A stretch of 64,000 nt of DNA from 13-2-20CM-66-19 sp963760225 (GCA_963760225.1 CAVXCD010000002.1:372001-436000); one strand, 5' to 3'. Positions 16,516-25,747 are shown, numbered from the stretch's first letter. The notes: generated from the sequence alone by a model not told the origin. Translations and numbers: made by a program.

Positions 16516-17463
16516 CTAATGTTCTTCAACAAAGCGTCGAATCGTATTCCACGCATGCTTGCTCTCGTCCAGCCACGGGAGAGTGAGCGGCCAGTCGTGC
16601 TGCATTCCCTTGCCGATTAGCACGCGGACATCAGTACCGACCGATATGGCTGCGTCCCTCACGCGCAGCGTGTCATCAAGCAACAGCTCGTTTTCTCCGA
16701 CGAGAAGCAAGAGCGGCGGTAGCCCCGAGAAGTCGGCGAATACCGGTGAGACATACGGCGAACGAGCGTCCGCTTGACCGATATAATACCTCGCCCATAC
16801 CTCCAGGTGCTTGCGCGTGAACCACAGATCCCTGCCGTAATTGCCGTCGACGGAAGATCCCGAGACCGTCAGATCCGTCCACGGCGAAAGCTGAAACGAC
16901 CCGTTCGGCATGACAAGGCCGGATTCTCTAAGCCTGACGAGCAGGCTGAGACTCAGGCCCCCTCCGGCCGAATCGCCCGCCACAAAAATCGCCGCCTGCG
17001 GCCGTAGGGCCTTAACGAAGCGCCACGCCACGAGCGCGTCATCGAGTGCTGCAGGATACTGGTGCTCTGGAGCGAGCCGATAATCGGGCACGAAGACTTC
17101 CGCCTGACAGCGATAGCTCAAGCGCATCGCTCGATTGCGGTATGAGGCAGGCGAGCCCATAAAAAACGCGCCACCGTGAAGATAGAGAATTGCCCGGGCA
17201 GGGGACTCGACCGCGCAGACGGACTCGATGGCGAGCCCGTCGACGACGTGATCTCCAAAGACGAGCCTGGGAAACTTCCGCCGTATCGCTTGCCGCGATA
17301 CTCGGCTAAAGCGTTCGAAGCGGCCACGCATCACTATAGGTGGCGTTGTCGCTCCGAATAGCGTGCTAGTGACCAGTCCGTAGGCACGCAACGACAGCCA
17401 TCGTTTCCATCGACTCAGAGTCTCAGGATGCGAGCCGTGACCTTCCTCGCCGCCCATCTTCAT
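16516..17463 (-). CDS. alpha/beta hydrolase, hormone-sensitive-lipase (HSL) type esterase
   Basis: The 315-residue protein has the HSL-family oxyanion motif LYLHGGAFF, nucleophile Ser in AGDSAGGGLS, an acidic residue in GENELLLDD and the catalytic His in GMQHDWPL. This completes the esterase/lipase triad. ATG codons at 17463 and 17457 are both usable starts. A hydrophobic patch near residues 28-45 might hold it at the membrane but is not a convincing signal peptide. Substrates are probably short-chain esters. An IS30 remnant starts 8 bases beyond its start codon. Confidence 0.85.
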   Translation of the reverse strand: MKMGGEEGHGSHPETLSRWKRWLSLRAYGLVTSTLFGATTPPIVMRGRFERFSRVSRQAIRRKFPRLVFGDHVVDGLAIESVCAVESPARAILYLHGGAFFMGSPASYRNRAMRLSYRCQAEVFVPDYRLAPEHQYPAALDDALVAWRFVKALRPQAAIFVAGDSAGGGLSLSLLVRLRESGLVMPNGSFQLSPWTDLTVSGSSVDGNYGRDLWFTRKHLEVWARYYIGQADARSPYVSPVFADFSGLPPLLLLVGENELLLDDTLRVRDAAISVGTDVRVLIGKGMQHDWPLTLPWLDESKHAWNTIRRFVEEH

Positions 17464-17471
17464 TCGAACCC

Positions 17472-17745
17472 TTGCGCTGCGCTGTCGAGATGGCTGATCA
17501 CCCGGGTTTCACCCTAGCGACGGATATCAAGGTGTACTTCTGTGATCCGCAGCACCCTTGGCAACGCGGCTCGAACGAGAACACCAATGGCTTGCTCAGG
17601 CAGTACTTTGCCAAAGGAACGGACCTGTCGGTTCACTCGCAAACTAAACGCGGTGGCATGACAGGTCAACGAGCGGCCACGAAAGACGCTAAACTTTGAA
17701 ACACCGGCGAAACGATTTGGCCAATGCGTTACGTCGATCGGTTGA
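17472..17745 (+). pseudogene. IS30-family transposase remnant (C-terminal end)
   Basis: The frame reads IKVYFCDPQHPWQRGSNENT, the signature of the IS30 transposase catalytic end with its DDE glutamate. It then loses the frame near 17645. In another frame the expected ending continues (VNERPRKTLNFETPAKRFGQ) to 17745, with one stop codon in place of Arg near 17661. Only about the last quarter of a transposase remains, and no inverted repeats were recognised. It is a dead insertion. Confidence 0.8.
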
Positions 17746-18013
17746 ATCCGCAGCCAACTCCGCTCACTCGAGCAGAACCCTCAATTTCATTTCAGACCGT
17801 AGCCTTAGCTGTTGAATCTCACTGCGGCCGGTACGCACCACCGCGGGCAGCAGTCTATTACGCCAGCGGGGACCAGCGCGTACGGATCCGAGAGGAGGAG
17901 CAACCGAAAGATCAAAAACACTGCCCGGATCAGGCCATAAGGCGTTTGCGTTCACACCAAAATTCAGACTTGCCTTGCAGCCGGGGGCTATCTGTGGTGA
18001 TAGCAAAGACTCC

Positions 18014-18489
18014 TCACCCGTTTTCGCTAAAGCCAGGCCAGTTCGGAAAGTAATCCATCCCGACACCACTCCCACAATTTGAGCCACCAGAACTACTACC
18101 GCCCGAAAATGACCCGGACGGCGTGACCACGGCAAACGTGACAACCGGGTTGCTGCAACTATCAGTGGATATTGAAACGTCGGTCCCTCCGCCGTAAAGC
18201 GTACGCGTAGTTTGCTGGTTAGTCGTAGCGGCGCTCGGAATGATTGTTACGGTGCCGCTATTGGCGGGTTTCCAGAACAGAAGATTGCTACCCCACAGAA
18301 AGAGTTGCCAGAGAACTGAACTGTCATAGACCCTGGGACGCCCCCCATGTAAATTGAAGTACTCGCGGGTATGTCGAGTAGCGCACATGATCCCAGAGCG
18401 TTGCTCGCTGTGTTCAGCTGACTGGCGATAGACGAGATGAATGCCACCGCCAACACCGGTCCGTCGAGACTGGGAAGCCGCCTCCCCAA
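18014..18489 (-). pseudogene. possible frameshifted hypothetical gene
   Basis: On the minus strand two overlapping frames look like one reading interrupted near 18285. The upstream frame (from ATG 18489) gives MGRRLPSLDGPVLAVAFISS and then a stop. The other frame continues with LWGSNLLFWKPANSGTVTII and a Ser/Gly-rich tail (SGSFSGGSSSGGSNCGSG). The hydrophobic N-terminus and low-complexity tail suggest an exported protein. No family is recognised. The gap 17746-18013 shows nothing else. Confidence 0.3.
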
Positions 18490-18532
18490 AGCGAATTCTC
18501 GCGCTAAAGGTTCTTCAAGCTAGAATCGCACC

Positions 18533-19345
18533 ATGATCAGACTCGCGACCGTGCTGCTCTTATTTTTGTTGTTGTCACCGCTCGTGAACGCAGAGGAATT
18601 AGTCACATTTCCCAGTGGGGAGATCACCTTGCATGGGGCTCTATATAAGCCGGCCGGAAAGGGGCCGTTTCCGGCTGTCGTCTACAACCACGGAAGCGCC
18701 GCTGGCATGCTCAGCGCCAGCGCATTTGCGGCACTAGGTCCGGTGTTTGCAAGCCATGGGTGGGTATTTTTTGGGCCATATCGCCGCGGCCAAGGGCTTA
18801 GCGCTTCGGCGGGGCCCTACATCGGTGACCAAATTGCCGCGGCGCAGAAAAGCGGAGGCAACTCCGCAGCAGCCGCGGTGATGGTCCGGCTGCTCGAAAC
18901 GGATCACCTCGACGACCAATTGGCGGCGTTGGCCTGGTTGCGAAAACAGGAGTTCGTGCAACCTGCTCGCATCGCAGTGGCCGGCACTTCCTTTGGAGGC
19001 ATTGAGACCGTGCTGGGCGCAGAACGAGGCAGCTACTGCGCTGCCATTGATTCCGCGGGAGGTGCGCAAAGCTGGGCGGATGCTCCTGAGCTGCAAACAC
19101 TCATGACTCGCGCGGTTCGAAATGCTCACACGCCTATCTTCTTTTTTCAGGCCGCCAACGATTATGACCTTACACCGAGCAAGACTTTGGCAACCGCAAT
19201 GAAGGAAGCTAACAAGACATACCAGTTGAAGATCTATCCGCCATACGGGAATTCCCAGGAAGACGGCCATTCCTTCGGGTATTTTGGATCTGCTGTTTGG
19301 GCAAAAGATGTCTTCGGGTTCCTCAATCGCTATTGCCGGAAATAG
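18533..19345 (+). CDS. exported alpha/beta hydrolase (dienelactone hydrolase/prolyl oligopeptidase-like)
   Basis: The 270-residue protein begins with a clear signal peptide (LATVLLLFLLLSPLVNAEE). It has the hydrolase landmarks VVYNHGSAAG (oxyanion side), nucleophile Ser in VAGTSFGGIET and a probable Asp in AANDYDLTPS. The catalytic His is likely in EDGHSFGYF. The fold resembles dienelactone hydrolase and peptidase S9-like enzymes. It stands alone, with repeats in the gap downstream. The substrate is unknown. Confidence 0.82.
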   Translation: MIRLATVLLLFLLLSPLVNAEELVTFPSGEITLHGALYKPAGKGPFPAVVYNHGSAAGMLSASAFAALGPVFASHGWVFFGPYRRGQGLSASAGPYIGDQIAAAQKSGGNSAAAAVMVRLLETDHLDDQLAALAWLRKQEFVQPARIAVAGTSFGGIETVLGAERGSYCAAIDSAGGAQSWADAPELQTLMTRAVRNAHTPIFFFQAANDYDLTPSKTLATAMKEANKTYQLKIYPPYGNSQEDGHSFGYFGSAVWAKDVFGFLNRYCRK

Positions 19346-19514
19346 TCTGCCGGCCGGAGCGAAGTTGACCAATACCTGTATCGCTTGCGGCACCCAATGA
19401 TTGTTCGCGTGGTAGCCCCCTCGTTCCGGTTGTTGAATGGTCATTCTGGCAGATGCAACTAGCGCCAGCCGGTCAGGCGGCTAGCCGGAAAGCGGCCGTT
19501 GATGGACGACAGGT

Positions 19515-19591
19515 CAGGGTCACTTGCGGTCACTCACGGCCGCATTCGGGGTGTCGCTCGCTAAGCGGATTGGGGCTGGAGCGCACTGCGG
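19515..19591 (+). repeat. dispersed intergenic repeat type 1, copy A
   Basis: The core CAGGGTCACTTGCGGTCACT, continuing to a GCATTCGGGG end, occurs here and at 44979, 56433 and 60162 in the same orientation. Copies A and B also share the right-hand part (AAGCGGAT..GGGGCTGG.GCGCACT). It sits between convergent genes. The rest of the 407-base gap 19346-19752 shows nothing recognised. Confidence 0.8.
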
Positions 19592-19752
19592 CGAACCGGC
19601 GCGGAAGCTTCCGCTGTATTACCCGCCAAGTTACCTCTTGAGTTTGATGGCGGCGGCCGAACAGTTCCCGAGTCAGCCAAGTAAGGATTCATTAAGACAC
19701 CCGCCGCCCCGCAGCCCCGTTCCTTCACCCCGGTGGCCTGACAACGGCACTC

Positions 19753-20796
19753 TTACGTCGCACCTGTGCTGTCGCCGTCGCCCCGGCGTCTCACACGACG
19801 AAATGTTGCAGGAGGCACATCGAACATCTTGCGGAACGCTCTGGTAAATGCCGCCTCTGAACCGTAGCCGTATCGATCGGCGACTTGCATCACGGCAATA
19901 TTTCCATCGCAGAGGTCGCGTGCCGCAAGGATCATCCGCCAGTGCGCTAGATATTTCATCGGCGGTGATCCAACGAGGTCCGTAAATCTTGCGACAAATT
20001 TGGAACGTGAAAACGCGCAGGCCGACGCCAAGGACTGCACATTCCAAGCATATTGGGGCTGACTGTGCATGAGCGCCAGCGCACGACAGATTGCGGGGTC
20101 CCGCAGTCCGGCCAACCAGCCGTGCACCGGACCCGCACCGTTCGAGACGAATTGCCTCAGCGCGTCGACGAACAGAATTTCCGACAACTTGCAGACCAGC
20201 GCGTCACTTCCTGGACCACCTGCAACGTGCGCCTCAATCGATCCGCGCGCCAGAGCGGCTAACAGGTCCCGCCCACCTTCGGTCCCGACTCGAGCCGTGA
20301 GCAGGGCTGGGAGTCCTACAACGACATGGTCGGCGCCCCACCGTTCAATCGCGAAGAAGCCGCAGAGCAGTCTGGTGGGATCGCCGCCGCCTCCATGGCG
20401 AATGGGCAGAACGCTACGCCGCGCCAAGACGCTTTCCGCGAATTCTCGCGACAGGGTGAGCGGCGCGACTCCGTGATCGCTGGCCAGAACATGCACGTGG
20501 CCATGCGGAAACAACGCGATGTCGCCGGCCGCGAGCTGCGTCGAAGCATGGCCGTCGACCGCGACGACACATACCCCCTCCGTGACAAGGTGGTACGGAA
20601 TCACTCGATCCGTTTCAACCCCGAGAGCGCCAGCAATGTCACGGGAAGAAGGGGTAACGACCGCCCACGGCGCCTTGAGGTCAGCGTCGATAAACATCGA
20701 CCCCGAAACGCGCAATGCTCGTAGGGCATCGGACAAGGCGTCCACAACTCCGAAGCACTCCCGGCGAGTTCCCGCGAACGGTGGATGATCGGTCAA
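19753..20796 (-). CDS. AraC-family regulator with cupin-type sensor domain
   Basis: This 347-residue protein has an N-terminal AraC-binding/cupin domain of the type seen in regulators of aldo-keto or oxidoreductase genes (LKAPWAVVTP, AAGDIALFPHGHVHVL). The C-terminal AraC helix-turn-helix pair reads LASACAFSRSKFVARFTDLV and VADRYGYGSEAAFTRAFRKM. The likely start is TTG 20796, and internal GTG codons are alternatives. No obvious target gene is adjacent; the exported hydrolase at 18533 is convergent with it. Confidence 0.85.
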   Translation of the reverse strand: MTDHPPFAGTRRECFGVVDALSDALRALRVSGSMFIDADLKAPWAVVTPSSRDIAGALGVETDRVIPYHLVTEGVCVVAVDGHASTQLAAGDIALFPHGHVHVLASDHGVAPLTLSREFAESVLARRSVLPIRHGGGGDPTRLLCGFFAIERWGADHVVVGLPALLTARVGTEGGRDLLAALARGSIEAHVAGGPGSDALVCKLSEILFVDALRQFVSNGAGPVHGWLAGLRDPAICRALALMHSQPQYAWNVQSLASACAFSRSKFVARFTDLVGSPPMKYLAHWRMILAARDLCDGNIAVMQVADRYGYGSEAAFTRAFRKMFDVPPATFRRVRRRGDGDSTGAT

Positions 20797-20944
20797 ACGT
20801 CCCGGATTCTCGGCCTAACGGCGCTGAAGGTTACAGGTCCATTCTACCGCCGACGGGATGGATGTTTGTCGGGGTATTCGTGTTCACAAAGGGGCAGGTT
20901 TGACCCTTTCGCACGAAGTAATGCCCGCGCACCGGAGTGATGTC

Positions 20945-21202
20945 ATGTTCGTTGTAAGAAATAGGGCTCTCGGGGTGCTCGCCGCACTTTCGATCGCCGC
21001 ACTTTTCGTTGTCTTCTCGGCTCTTTTCGACGCCACGGCTAATTCGCCGGTGCAGCAACAGGGCGGACGTGCATCCGACAGGCAGGCGGATACCGTCACC
21101 AGTCCTAATCTGCTAACGGCTGGAACCGGGCCAACAGCGGACGCTAGTTGCGGTTCAGCGTGCACTCAAAAGCAGTCGCTGCCAGCATCGAGCAACGATT
21201 AG
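20945..21202 (+). CDS. small single-pass membrane or exported hypothetical protein
   Basis: ATG 20945 lies 8 bases after GGAG and opens an 85-residue frame. The N-terminal hydrophobic segment (LGVLAALSIAALFVVFSALF) is followed by a Ser/Thr/Gln-rich tail with two Cys (SCGSACT). The frame is open upstream to 20858, but the ribosome site favours the internal start. No family is recognised. It diverges from the AraC gene. I think it is probably real. Confidence 0.45.
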   Translation: MFVVRNRALGVLAALSIAALFVVFSALFDATANSPVQQQGGRASDRQADTVTSPNLLTAGTGPTADASCGSACTQKQSLPASSND

Positions 21203-21236
21203 AACCCAGCGGCGGTGGCGCCCGCGCTTCTTTAGC

Positions 21237-21503
21237 TCAGCGAGCTTGCACAGTCTCTGGGGGATTACCGTCCTTGATAAGCTTGCGCAGCTGATTGCGG
21301 CCCTCGGGAGTATCTTTGTGGGCGTGTACCGCGACGGCATGCTGCATCGCGATTTCGAGCAGCTCCCCTTTCGCTATCTCATGAAGGGTCCGATATTTTG
21401 CACCTTCCCGGTTTGCTTGGGGATAGGGACCCCCCATTCGAGTCGGTGAACCGTTCGGTTGCCGCGCCCGAAACGCTGTGCCCACTCCTCGACTCTTGGG
21501 CAC
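21237..21503 (-). CDS. small hypothetical protein, doubtful
   Basis: An 88-codon minus-strand frame whose later half (REGAKYRTLHEIAKGELLEI, then TPEGRNQLRKLIKDGNPPET) reads like folded, charged, helical protein rather than a shadow frame. The first 20 residues are basic and less convincing, and an internal ATG (21437) may be the start. No ribosome site is clear. No family is recognised. Confidence 0.35.
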   Translation of the reverse strand: MPKSRGVGTAFRARQPNGSPTRMGGPYPQANREGAKYRTLHEIAKGELLEIAMQHAVAVHAHKDTPEGRNQLRKLIKDGNPPETVQAR

Positions 21504-21592
21504 GACTGACCCGCCGACAGCGCCACGCTCGCGTGGCCGAGCGCGGCCCCGCGCAGGGGGCGGGACACTGCGCGCGGATTGCGCTCAGTCTC

Positions 21593-22066
21593 TCACGGCT
21601 TCCGGGTAATGAAATCGCCGGCTGTCAGTTGTTTCTTTCCGCTCGTATCCATCATGTCGAAGATTTTCTGCTGATAACTCAGGTACTGCGCGCGTGAAAT
21701 CTTGCCATCGGCGTTGGCGCCGATCTTGTCGAACATCGCTTTGGTCCTCAGTCCCTGAATGAATGCCCCGGGGGCGAGTGACACCGGCCCCATGGGGTCA
21801 CCATAAAACTCCTTTGCATCCACGAAACCGGTGTTGTTCTTGTCCAACATTGAGAATACCCGGTTTTGAAACGCCGTCCATTCCTCCTGCGAGATCGTTC
21901 CATCATGGTCCGTATCGATCATGTGCATCGTGTCCGCGGTGCGAAGAGCCGTGATGAAGCCACCAGTCGCAACTGACGCCATGTCGTCGGCATAAACTGA
22001 CGTATACGTGAAGCCGCCCACCATGATGAAACCGGTAATTGCGAGAAATCGGCTCATCGCGTTCAT
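21593..22066 (-). CDS. exported EF-hand (calmodulin-like) calcium-binding protein
   Basis: I chose ATG 22066, because the in-frame ATG at 22084 overlaps the GGAGGATC ribosome site. The 157-residue protein has a signal peptide (FLAITGFIMVGGFTYTSVYA) and four EF-hand-like loops. DTDHDGTISQEEW (51-63) and DKNNTGFVDAKEF (75-87) are canonical. GANADGKISRAQY (about 116-128) and DTSGKKQLTAGDF (140-152) are degenerate. It probably binds calcium in the periplasm. It stands alone, with a long empty gap upstream. Confidence 0.85.
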   Translation of the reverse strand: MNAMSRFLAITGFIMVGGFTYTSVYADDMASVATGGFITALRTADTMHMIDTDHDGTISQEEWTAFQNRVFSMLDKNNTGFVDAKEFYGDPMGPVSLAPGAFIQGLRTKAMFDKIGANADGKISRAQYLSYQQKIFDMMDTSGKKQLTAGDFITRKP

Positions 22067-22293
22067 TTTGATCCTCCAAGACAATTAAGACACACTGTGG
22101 CGAGCGAATTTCTCACCCGGGGTGGAGTCGCCCATCCATCCTTCCCCCAATAGACCCGGCGGCAAGGCGATTTCTTGCACTGTACGAGAAAGAAATTTCG
22201 GTCCGAGAGTTCGACTGCACAAACGGCTTTGGGGGATCAGCCCTATCTGATGAACTGCTTCAACAGCCTCGGTCTCAGTCCGCCAACGTCGCA

Positions 22294-22329
22294 TCCTTGA
22301 GGGCCCAGTAATCCTTGAGGGCCCAGTAA
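22294..22329 (+). repeat. 18-bp perfect tandem duplication
   Basis: TCCTTGAGGGCCCAGTAA occurs twice head to tail with no spacer. It lies in the 785-base gap 22085-22869. The gap also holds a palindrome (GCTCATGC..GCATGAGC, 22658-22677) and a possible sigma-factor remnant but no intact gene. Confidence 0.85.
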
Positions 22330-22666
22330 TGGGCAGCCCGATGCGTAACCCAGATGGTTGCGCCTCCTCGAGAAAGATACGGCTCACCGCACCTCCCGGT
22401 ACGTAGATACCGCCATCAGGATGACCTTCCCTTTGAACCTGTCTCACACAATCAACTCGCACATCACCGTGAAGCCGCATTCACCGCACTGCCCCCACCG
22501 AGTTACGCCCGCAATACGGATCGGCCTTCGGCTGGATCACGCGGTAACGCCTGAGTCAGCCACAGTGGACCCTAATGCAACGCGCGTTGGGCGTCTACCG
22601 GAATATACCGGGAGGTGCTCCGGTAAATAATCCGTATCCGTTGCGGTCGACGTGCGCGCTCATGCG

Positions 22667-22855
22667 CTAGCATGAGCTCATGGCGAGCGACGCCTTGCAT
22701 GCCGTCCCGTACCGATGCACCGCCGCAACGGATAGGCGCAGCGTCTCCGCGACCTCTTCGATAGATACTCCGGACGCTGCAGCGCATGTGCAGTACGTCC
22801 CGGTTCCTCCGGAGCAGACGTGAAACGATATAACCAATTGACGTCTTTGCGGCAT
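22667..22855 (-). pseudogene. possible remnant of an ECF sigma factor region 4
   Basis: The minus frame contains GVSIEEVAETLRLSVAAVHR, which looks like the region-4 helix-turn-helix of ECF sigma factors of the type with VAETLGVS..TVKRDW. The expected continuation (RDW..ARAWL..EL) appears only after a frame change (RDG.MQGVARHELM). Nothing upstream resembles region 2. It is a short, decayed fragment or a coincidence. Confidence 0.35.
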
Positions 22856-22869
22856 GGCCGGAGTTCTCG

Positions 22870-23604
22870 ATGATGAAATTCATTGCGCGAGTTCTAACAC
22901 TCTGCGGCTTCCTGACCGTCGCGATGGCGCAGCAGTTTCCGCTTTGGGAGCACCTGCTGAGCCACTACGGCGGCAAGACCGATGAGACGCCGGTACCCTC
23001 GATGAAGATGGGCAACCACATGCAAATGTCTTTGAAGGGCAAGCCACAGCCCGGTGACGATCAGCGCGCCCAAGGGATCGTGGCTGCTGCACGCGAAGTG
23101 CTGGCACGTTATGGGGATGTAAACCTGGCGCTGCACGATGGCTATAAGCCGTTTCATCCAACCGGCCGAATGGGCGAAGAGGTCCATTACACGAGCTACC
23201 GCTTCGCTCGAAGAGAACAGCAGCAAGTCGACTACAGGCAGCCCGGATCGATCCTTTACAAGCGTACACCTGGGGGCATGAAAGCCGTCGGCGTAATGTA
23301 CACCGCGCCGCGTGACTCAACGCCAGAGCAGCTGAATGGCATCGCTCCCCTGAGCGTCGCGACCTGGCACCGCCATGTGGACTTCTGCGGTGGCCCGCGA
23401 ACCTTGCCACTCAGCGAGCAGTTCGGACCGGGCGCGCAATTTGGGCCACAGGGTAGTATTCAAACCGAGGATGCCTGCATCGCGGCGCACGGTTTGTGGA
23501 TTCCCGTGGTCTTCGGCTGGATGACTCACGTCTATCCTGATGAAAGGCAGACGTGGGCCGGAATGGATATGCAGATGGAATCCAACACCGAGGCCCTGAG
23601 ATGA
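22870..23604 (+). CDS. exported hypothetical protein, His- and Met-rich, conserved-looking
   Basis: The 244-residue protein starts at ATG 22870 or 22873 after CCGGAG. It has a signal peptide (FIARVLTLCGFLTVAMA). The mature part is rich in His, Met and aromatic residues (PSMKMGNHMQMS, ATWHRHVDFCGG, GWMTHVYPDERQ, AGMDMQMES), which could bind a metal. One central part reads YGDVNLALHDGYKPFHPTGR. I do not recognise a family. The compositional pattern and strong signal peptide support a real gene with a periplasmic role. Confidence 0.72.
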   Translation: MMKFIARVLTLCGFLTVAMAQQFPLWEHLLSHYGGKTDETPVPSMKMGNHMQMSLKGKPQPGDDQRAQGIVAAAREVLARYGDVNLALHDGYKPFHPTGRMGEEVHYTSYRFARREQQQVDYRQPGSILYKRTPGGMKAVGVMYTAPRDSTPEQLNGIAPLSVATWHRHVDFCGGPRTLPLSEQFGPGAQFGPQGSIQTEDACIAAHGLWIPVVFGWMTHVYPDERQTWAGMDMQMESNTEALR

Positions 23605-23766
23605 CGACTACGGGCCACTGTGTAAGGTCTAGCCAGCGGCGCTCCTCACAGCATTGGCAGAAGTAATCAGCCGATCGGATGGTGACTGCTGTTGACGCAA
23701 TTGAGCCGTTCGTAACAGGCAGCTTTGGGCACCGCCAGGGCTAGATCAATGGAATCCCGACCGGAA

Positions 23767-24030
23767 TCAAACGAGGTAGTACCGCATCGCCGAGCCGTCT
23801 TTCTCCTTCCGTATAAGGCCGCGCTTAATCAGCGTATTGCGCACACCATCGGACTGTCCTACGTTCAAAAGCCGATTGAGTTCCGAGGGCCGTATTCCAG
23901 GGTGCGTTTTGATCAGGGAAAGCGTCTTATCTAGGAGGCCACTAGGGCGGCTCAGCTTCGCTAGTTTGACCGATCGAGTTCTGTGCTTGACCGGCTTGTG
24001 ACTGCGTGTCGTTTTTGGTCCTTGCTTCAT
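23767..24030 (-). CDS. small winged-helix-like DNA-binding protein
   Basis: ATG 24030 follows an ideal AGGAGGT ribosome site by 7 bases; the frame is open 12 codons further upstream but that start has no such site. The 87-residue product has a very basic N-terminus (MKQGPKTTRSHKPVKHRTRS). A winged-helix-like domain follows: HPGIRPSELNRLLNVGQSDG, then the wing IRKEKDGSAMRYYLV. It resembles histone-like or phage-type repeat regulators of the HTH superfamily without a named family. It lies downstream of the dehalogenase-like operon, same strand. Confidence 0.65.
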   Translation of the reverse strand: MKQGPKTTRSHKPVKHRTRSVKLAKLSRPSGLLDKTLSLIKTHPGIRPSELNRLLNVGQSDGVRNTLIKRGLIRKEKDGSAMRYYLV

Positions 24031-24135
24031 CGCAATTAACCTCCTTCTAACATTCGGGCATCGCATCAGTCGTCGCGGTGCCTTGGGAAGCCACCCTGAT
24101 AATTTCTATCCCTCTTGCCGCACTCAAGCGAGCGA

Positions 24136-24816
24136 CTAGGTCGATCGCCGAATGAGTTGATTGGCAATGTCGTCCAGATCGATACCGACGATGCTAGGCT
24201 GAGGGCCGACGGATAGGACCGCGTTTCCGGGCCGCTTGATAAGAGCCGCACCCCACCCAGCGGCCACAGCACCCAGCGTATCCCACGTATGAGAGGCGAT
24301 AAGAAACAGCTGAGCGGGTAGAGCTCCTAGCTGCTTCTCAACGTAGGCGTACGCTTCGGGCGCGGGCTTATGACGGCGCACTTCTGCGATGTCCACACTG
24401 AAGCACCGGTCAAACTGGTCGATGATGCCGCCGTGCCGCAGTTGTCGGGTTTGCACCTCGAGCAGATTATCGGTCAGCGTAAAGAGCTGAAACCCGGCAG
24501 CTCGCAGCTTACGCAGCGCCGTGGGGACCTCCGGGTGAGGAGGCATGGTCGCAAACTTGTCGTTCAGTTCCTTCTTATCGGCCGCGGCAATATTGACACC
24601 TCGCGTATCAGCCAGCATCTGCAGGACAGCGGCGCCGATCTCCGTGAATGGAACGTACACCTTGGCGAGTGTGAGCGCCTCCGAATAGAGAATCAGGTTT
24701 GCAAACCAGAGCCGCATCGCCAACTTCTCGCCGAAGATGCGCTCGAAGATGGGCGTCATGGTCTCCAGGTCAAGAAGGGTTTCGTTGACGTCGAATACGA
24801 TCATCGGCTTTGACAC
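24136..24816 (-). CDS. HAD hydrolase, haloacid dehalogenase type II-like
   Basis: The 226-residue protein starts at GTG 24816 after TAGGAG. It has the HAD motifs in order: nucleophile Asp9 in FDVNETLLDL, Thr/Asn in FTLTDN, Lys in RHKPAPEAY, and the acidic loop ASHTWDTLGA. The pattern is that of L-2-haloacid dehalogenases, which cleave the carbon-halogen bond of short haloacids. The usual active-site Tyr and Arg cannot be confirmed by eye. It is the third gene of a probable operon with two alpha/beta hydrolase genes. Confidence 0.82.
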   Translation of the reverse strand: MSKPMIVFDVNETLLDLETMTPIFERIFGEKLAMRLWFANLILYSEALTLAKVYVPFTEIGAAVLQMLADTRGVNIAAADKKELNDKFATMPPHPEVPTALRKLRAAGFQLFTLTDNLLEVQTRQLRHGGIIDQFDRCFSVDIAEVRRHKPAPEAYAYVEKQLGALPAQLFLIASHTWDTLGAVAAGWGAALIKRPGNAVLSVGPQPSIVGIDLDDIANQLIRRST

Positions 24817-24901
24817 GGCTTTCTCCTACTGCCGAACGACTCCCGAATGGCTTTGTAAACGCGAGAGTCACACATCTGGACTCTCACGCTAGCTGCACGT
24901 C

Positions 24902-25747
24902 CTAACGCAAGAGAAAGTTCCGGATCTCCCCGGCGATCTCTTGGGCGTGGCTCTCCAAGGCAAAGTGCCCAGTATCCAAGAAGCGAACTGTCGCATCGGG
25001 GATGTCGCGTTTGAATGCTTCTGCGCCTGCCGGCAGAAAGAAAGGATCGTTCTTCCCCCAGGCTGCCAATAGCGGGGGTCGATGTTCGCGGAAGTACGCT
25101 TGAAACCTGGGATACAAGGCGACGTTGCTCTTGTAGTCGCCCAACAGGTCAAGCTGCACGTCAGCGACACCAGGGCGGCTTAGGTAGAAGTTGTCGAGCG
25201 AGTAGCCGTCGGGAGATACCGCGGTTGGATCCGGCACGCCGTGCGTGTATTGCCAGACCGTGGTCTCCGGGGACAGAAACTTGCGCAGCGCTTCTCGATT
25301 GGCCTGCGAATTGTTGTCCCAATAAGCGCGGATCGGATTCCAGCCGTCACTCAGACCTTCTAAGTAGGCGTTGCCGTTCTGCGAAATGATCGCGACGACC
25401 CGCTCGGGGTGTTTGACGGCAAGTCGAAAACCGGTCGGGGCACCATAATCGAATACGTACAGCGCATATCGCTCAAAGCCGACGATATCCGTGAGGCGAT
25501 CAATCCTCTGCGCGATTCGATCGAAGGTTAACCCGCCACCCTCGTAGTGGGACAGACCGAACCCCGGCAAGTCGGGCGCCAGGATGTGGAAGCGGTCGGC
25601 CAACAGCGGGATGAGATCGCGAAACATATGGCTCGAAGTGGGGAACCCATGGAGCAAGAGCAGCTTGGGCGAACCGGCGGATCCGGCTTGGCGGTAGAAG
25701 ATGTCGGTGCCGTCAACGGCGATGCTGTGATATCGAATGGAGGTCAT
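24902..25747 (-). CDS. Asp-nucleophile alpha/beta hydrolase (haloalkane dehalogenase/epoxide hydrolase-like)
   Basis: The 281-residue protein follows AAGGAG. It has HGFPTSSHMFRD (oxyanion loop) and FDYGAPTGFRL, where Asp100 replaces the usual Ser as nucleophile. An acid is probable in WGKNDPFF and the catalytic His in LDTGHFALE. Asp nucleophiles mark haloalkane dehalogenases and epoxide hydrolases. The Trp that follows the nucleophile and binds halide in haloalkane dehalogenases is Tyr here, so an epoxide hydrolase or another ester-type reaction is at least as likely. It lies 58 bases after the upstream hydrolase gene. Confidence 0.82.
   Translation of the reverse strand: MTSIRYHSIAVDGTDIFYRQAGSAGSPKLLLLHGFPTSSHMFRDLIPLLADRFHILAPDLPGFGLSHYEGGGLTFDRIAQRIDRLTDIVGFERYALYVFDYGAPTGFRLAVKHPERVVAIISQNGNAYLEGLSDGWNPIRAYWDNNSQANREALRKFLSPETTVWQYTHGVPDPTAVSPDGYSLDNFYLSRPGVADVQLDLLGDYKSNVALYPRFQAYFREHRPPLLAAWGKNDPFFLPAGAEAFKRDIPDATVRFLDTGHFALESHAQEIAGEIRNFLLR

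Noticed and set aside
17764..18144. 126-codon minus-strand frame
   Set aside because: Overlaps the possible frameshifted gene and lacks any recognisable pattern; evidence too weak to list.
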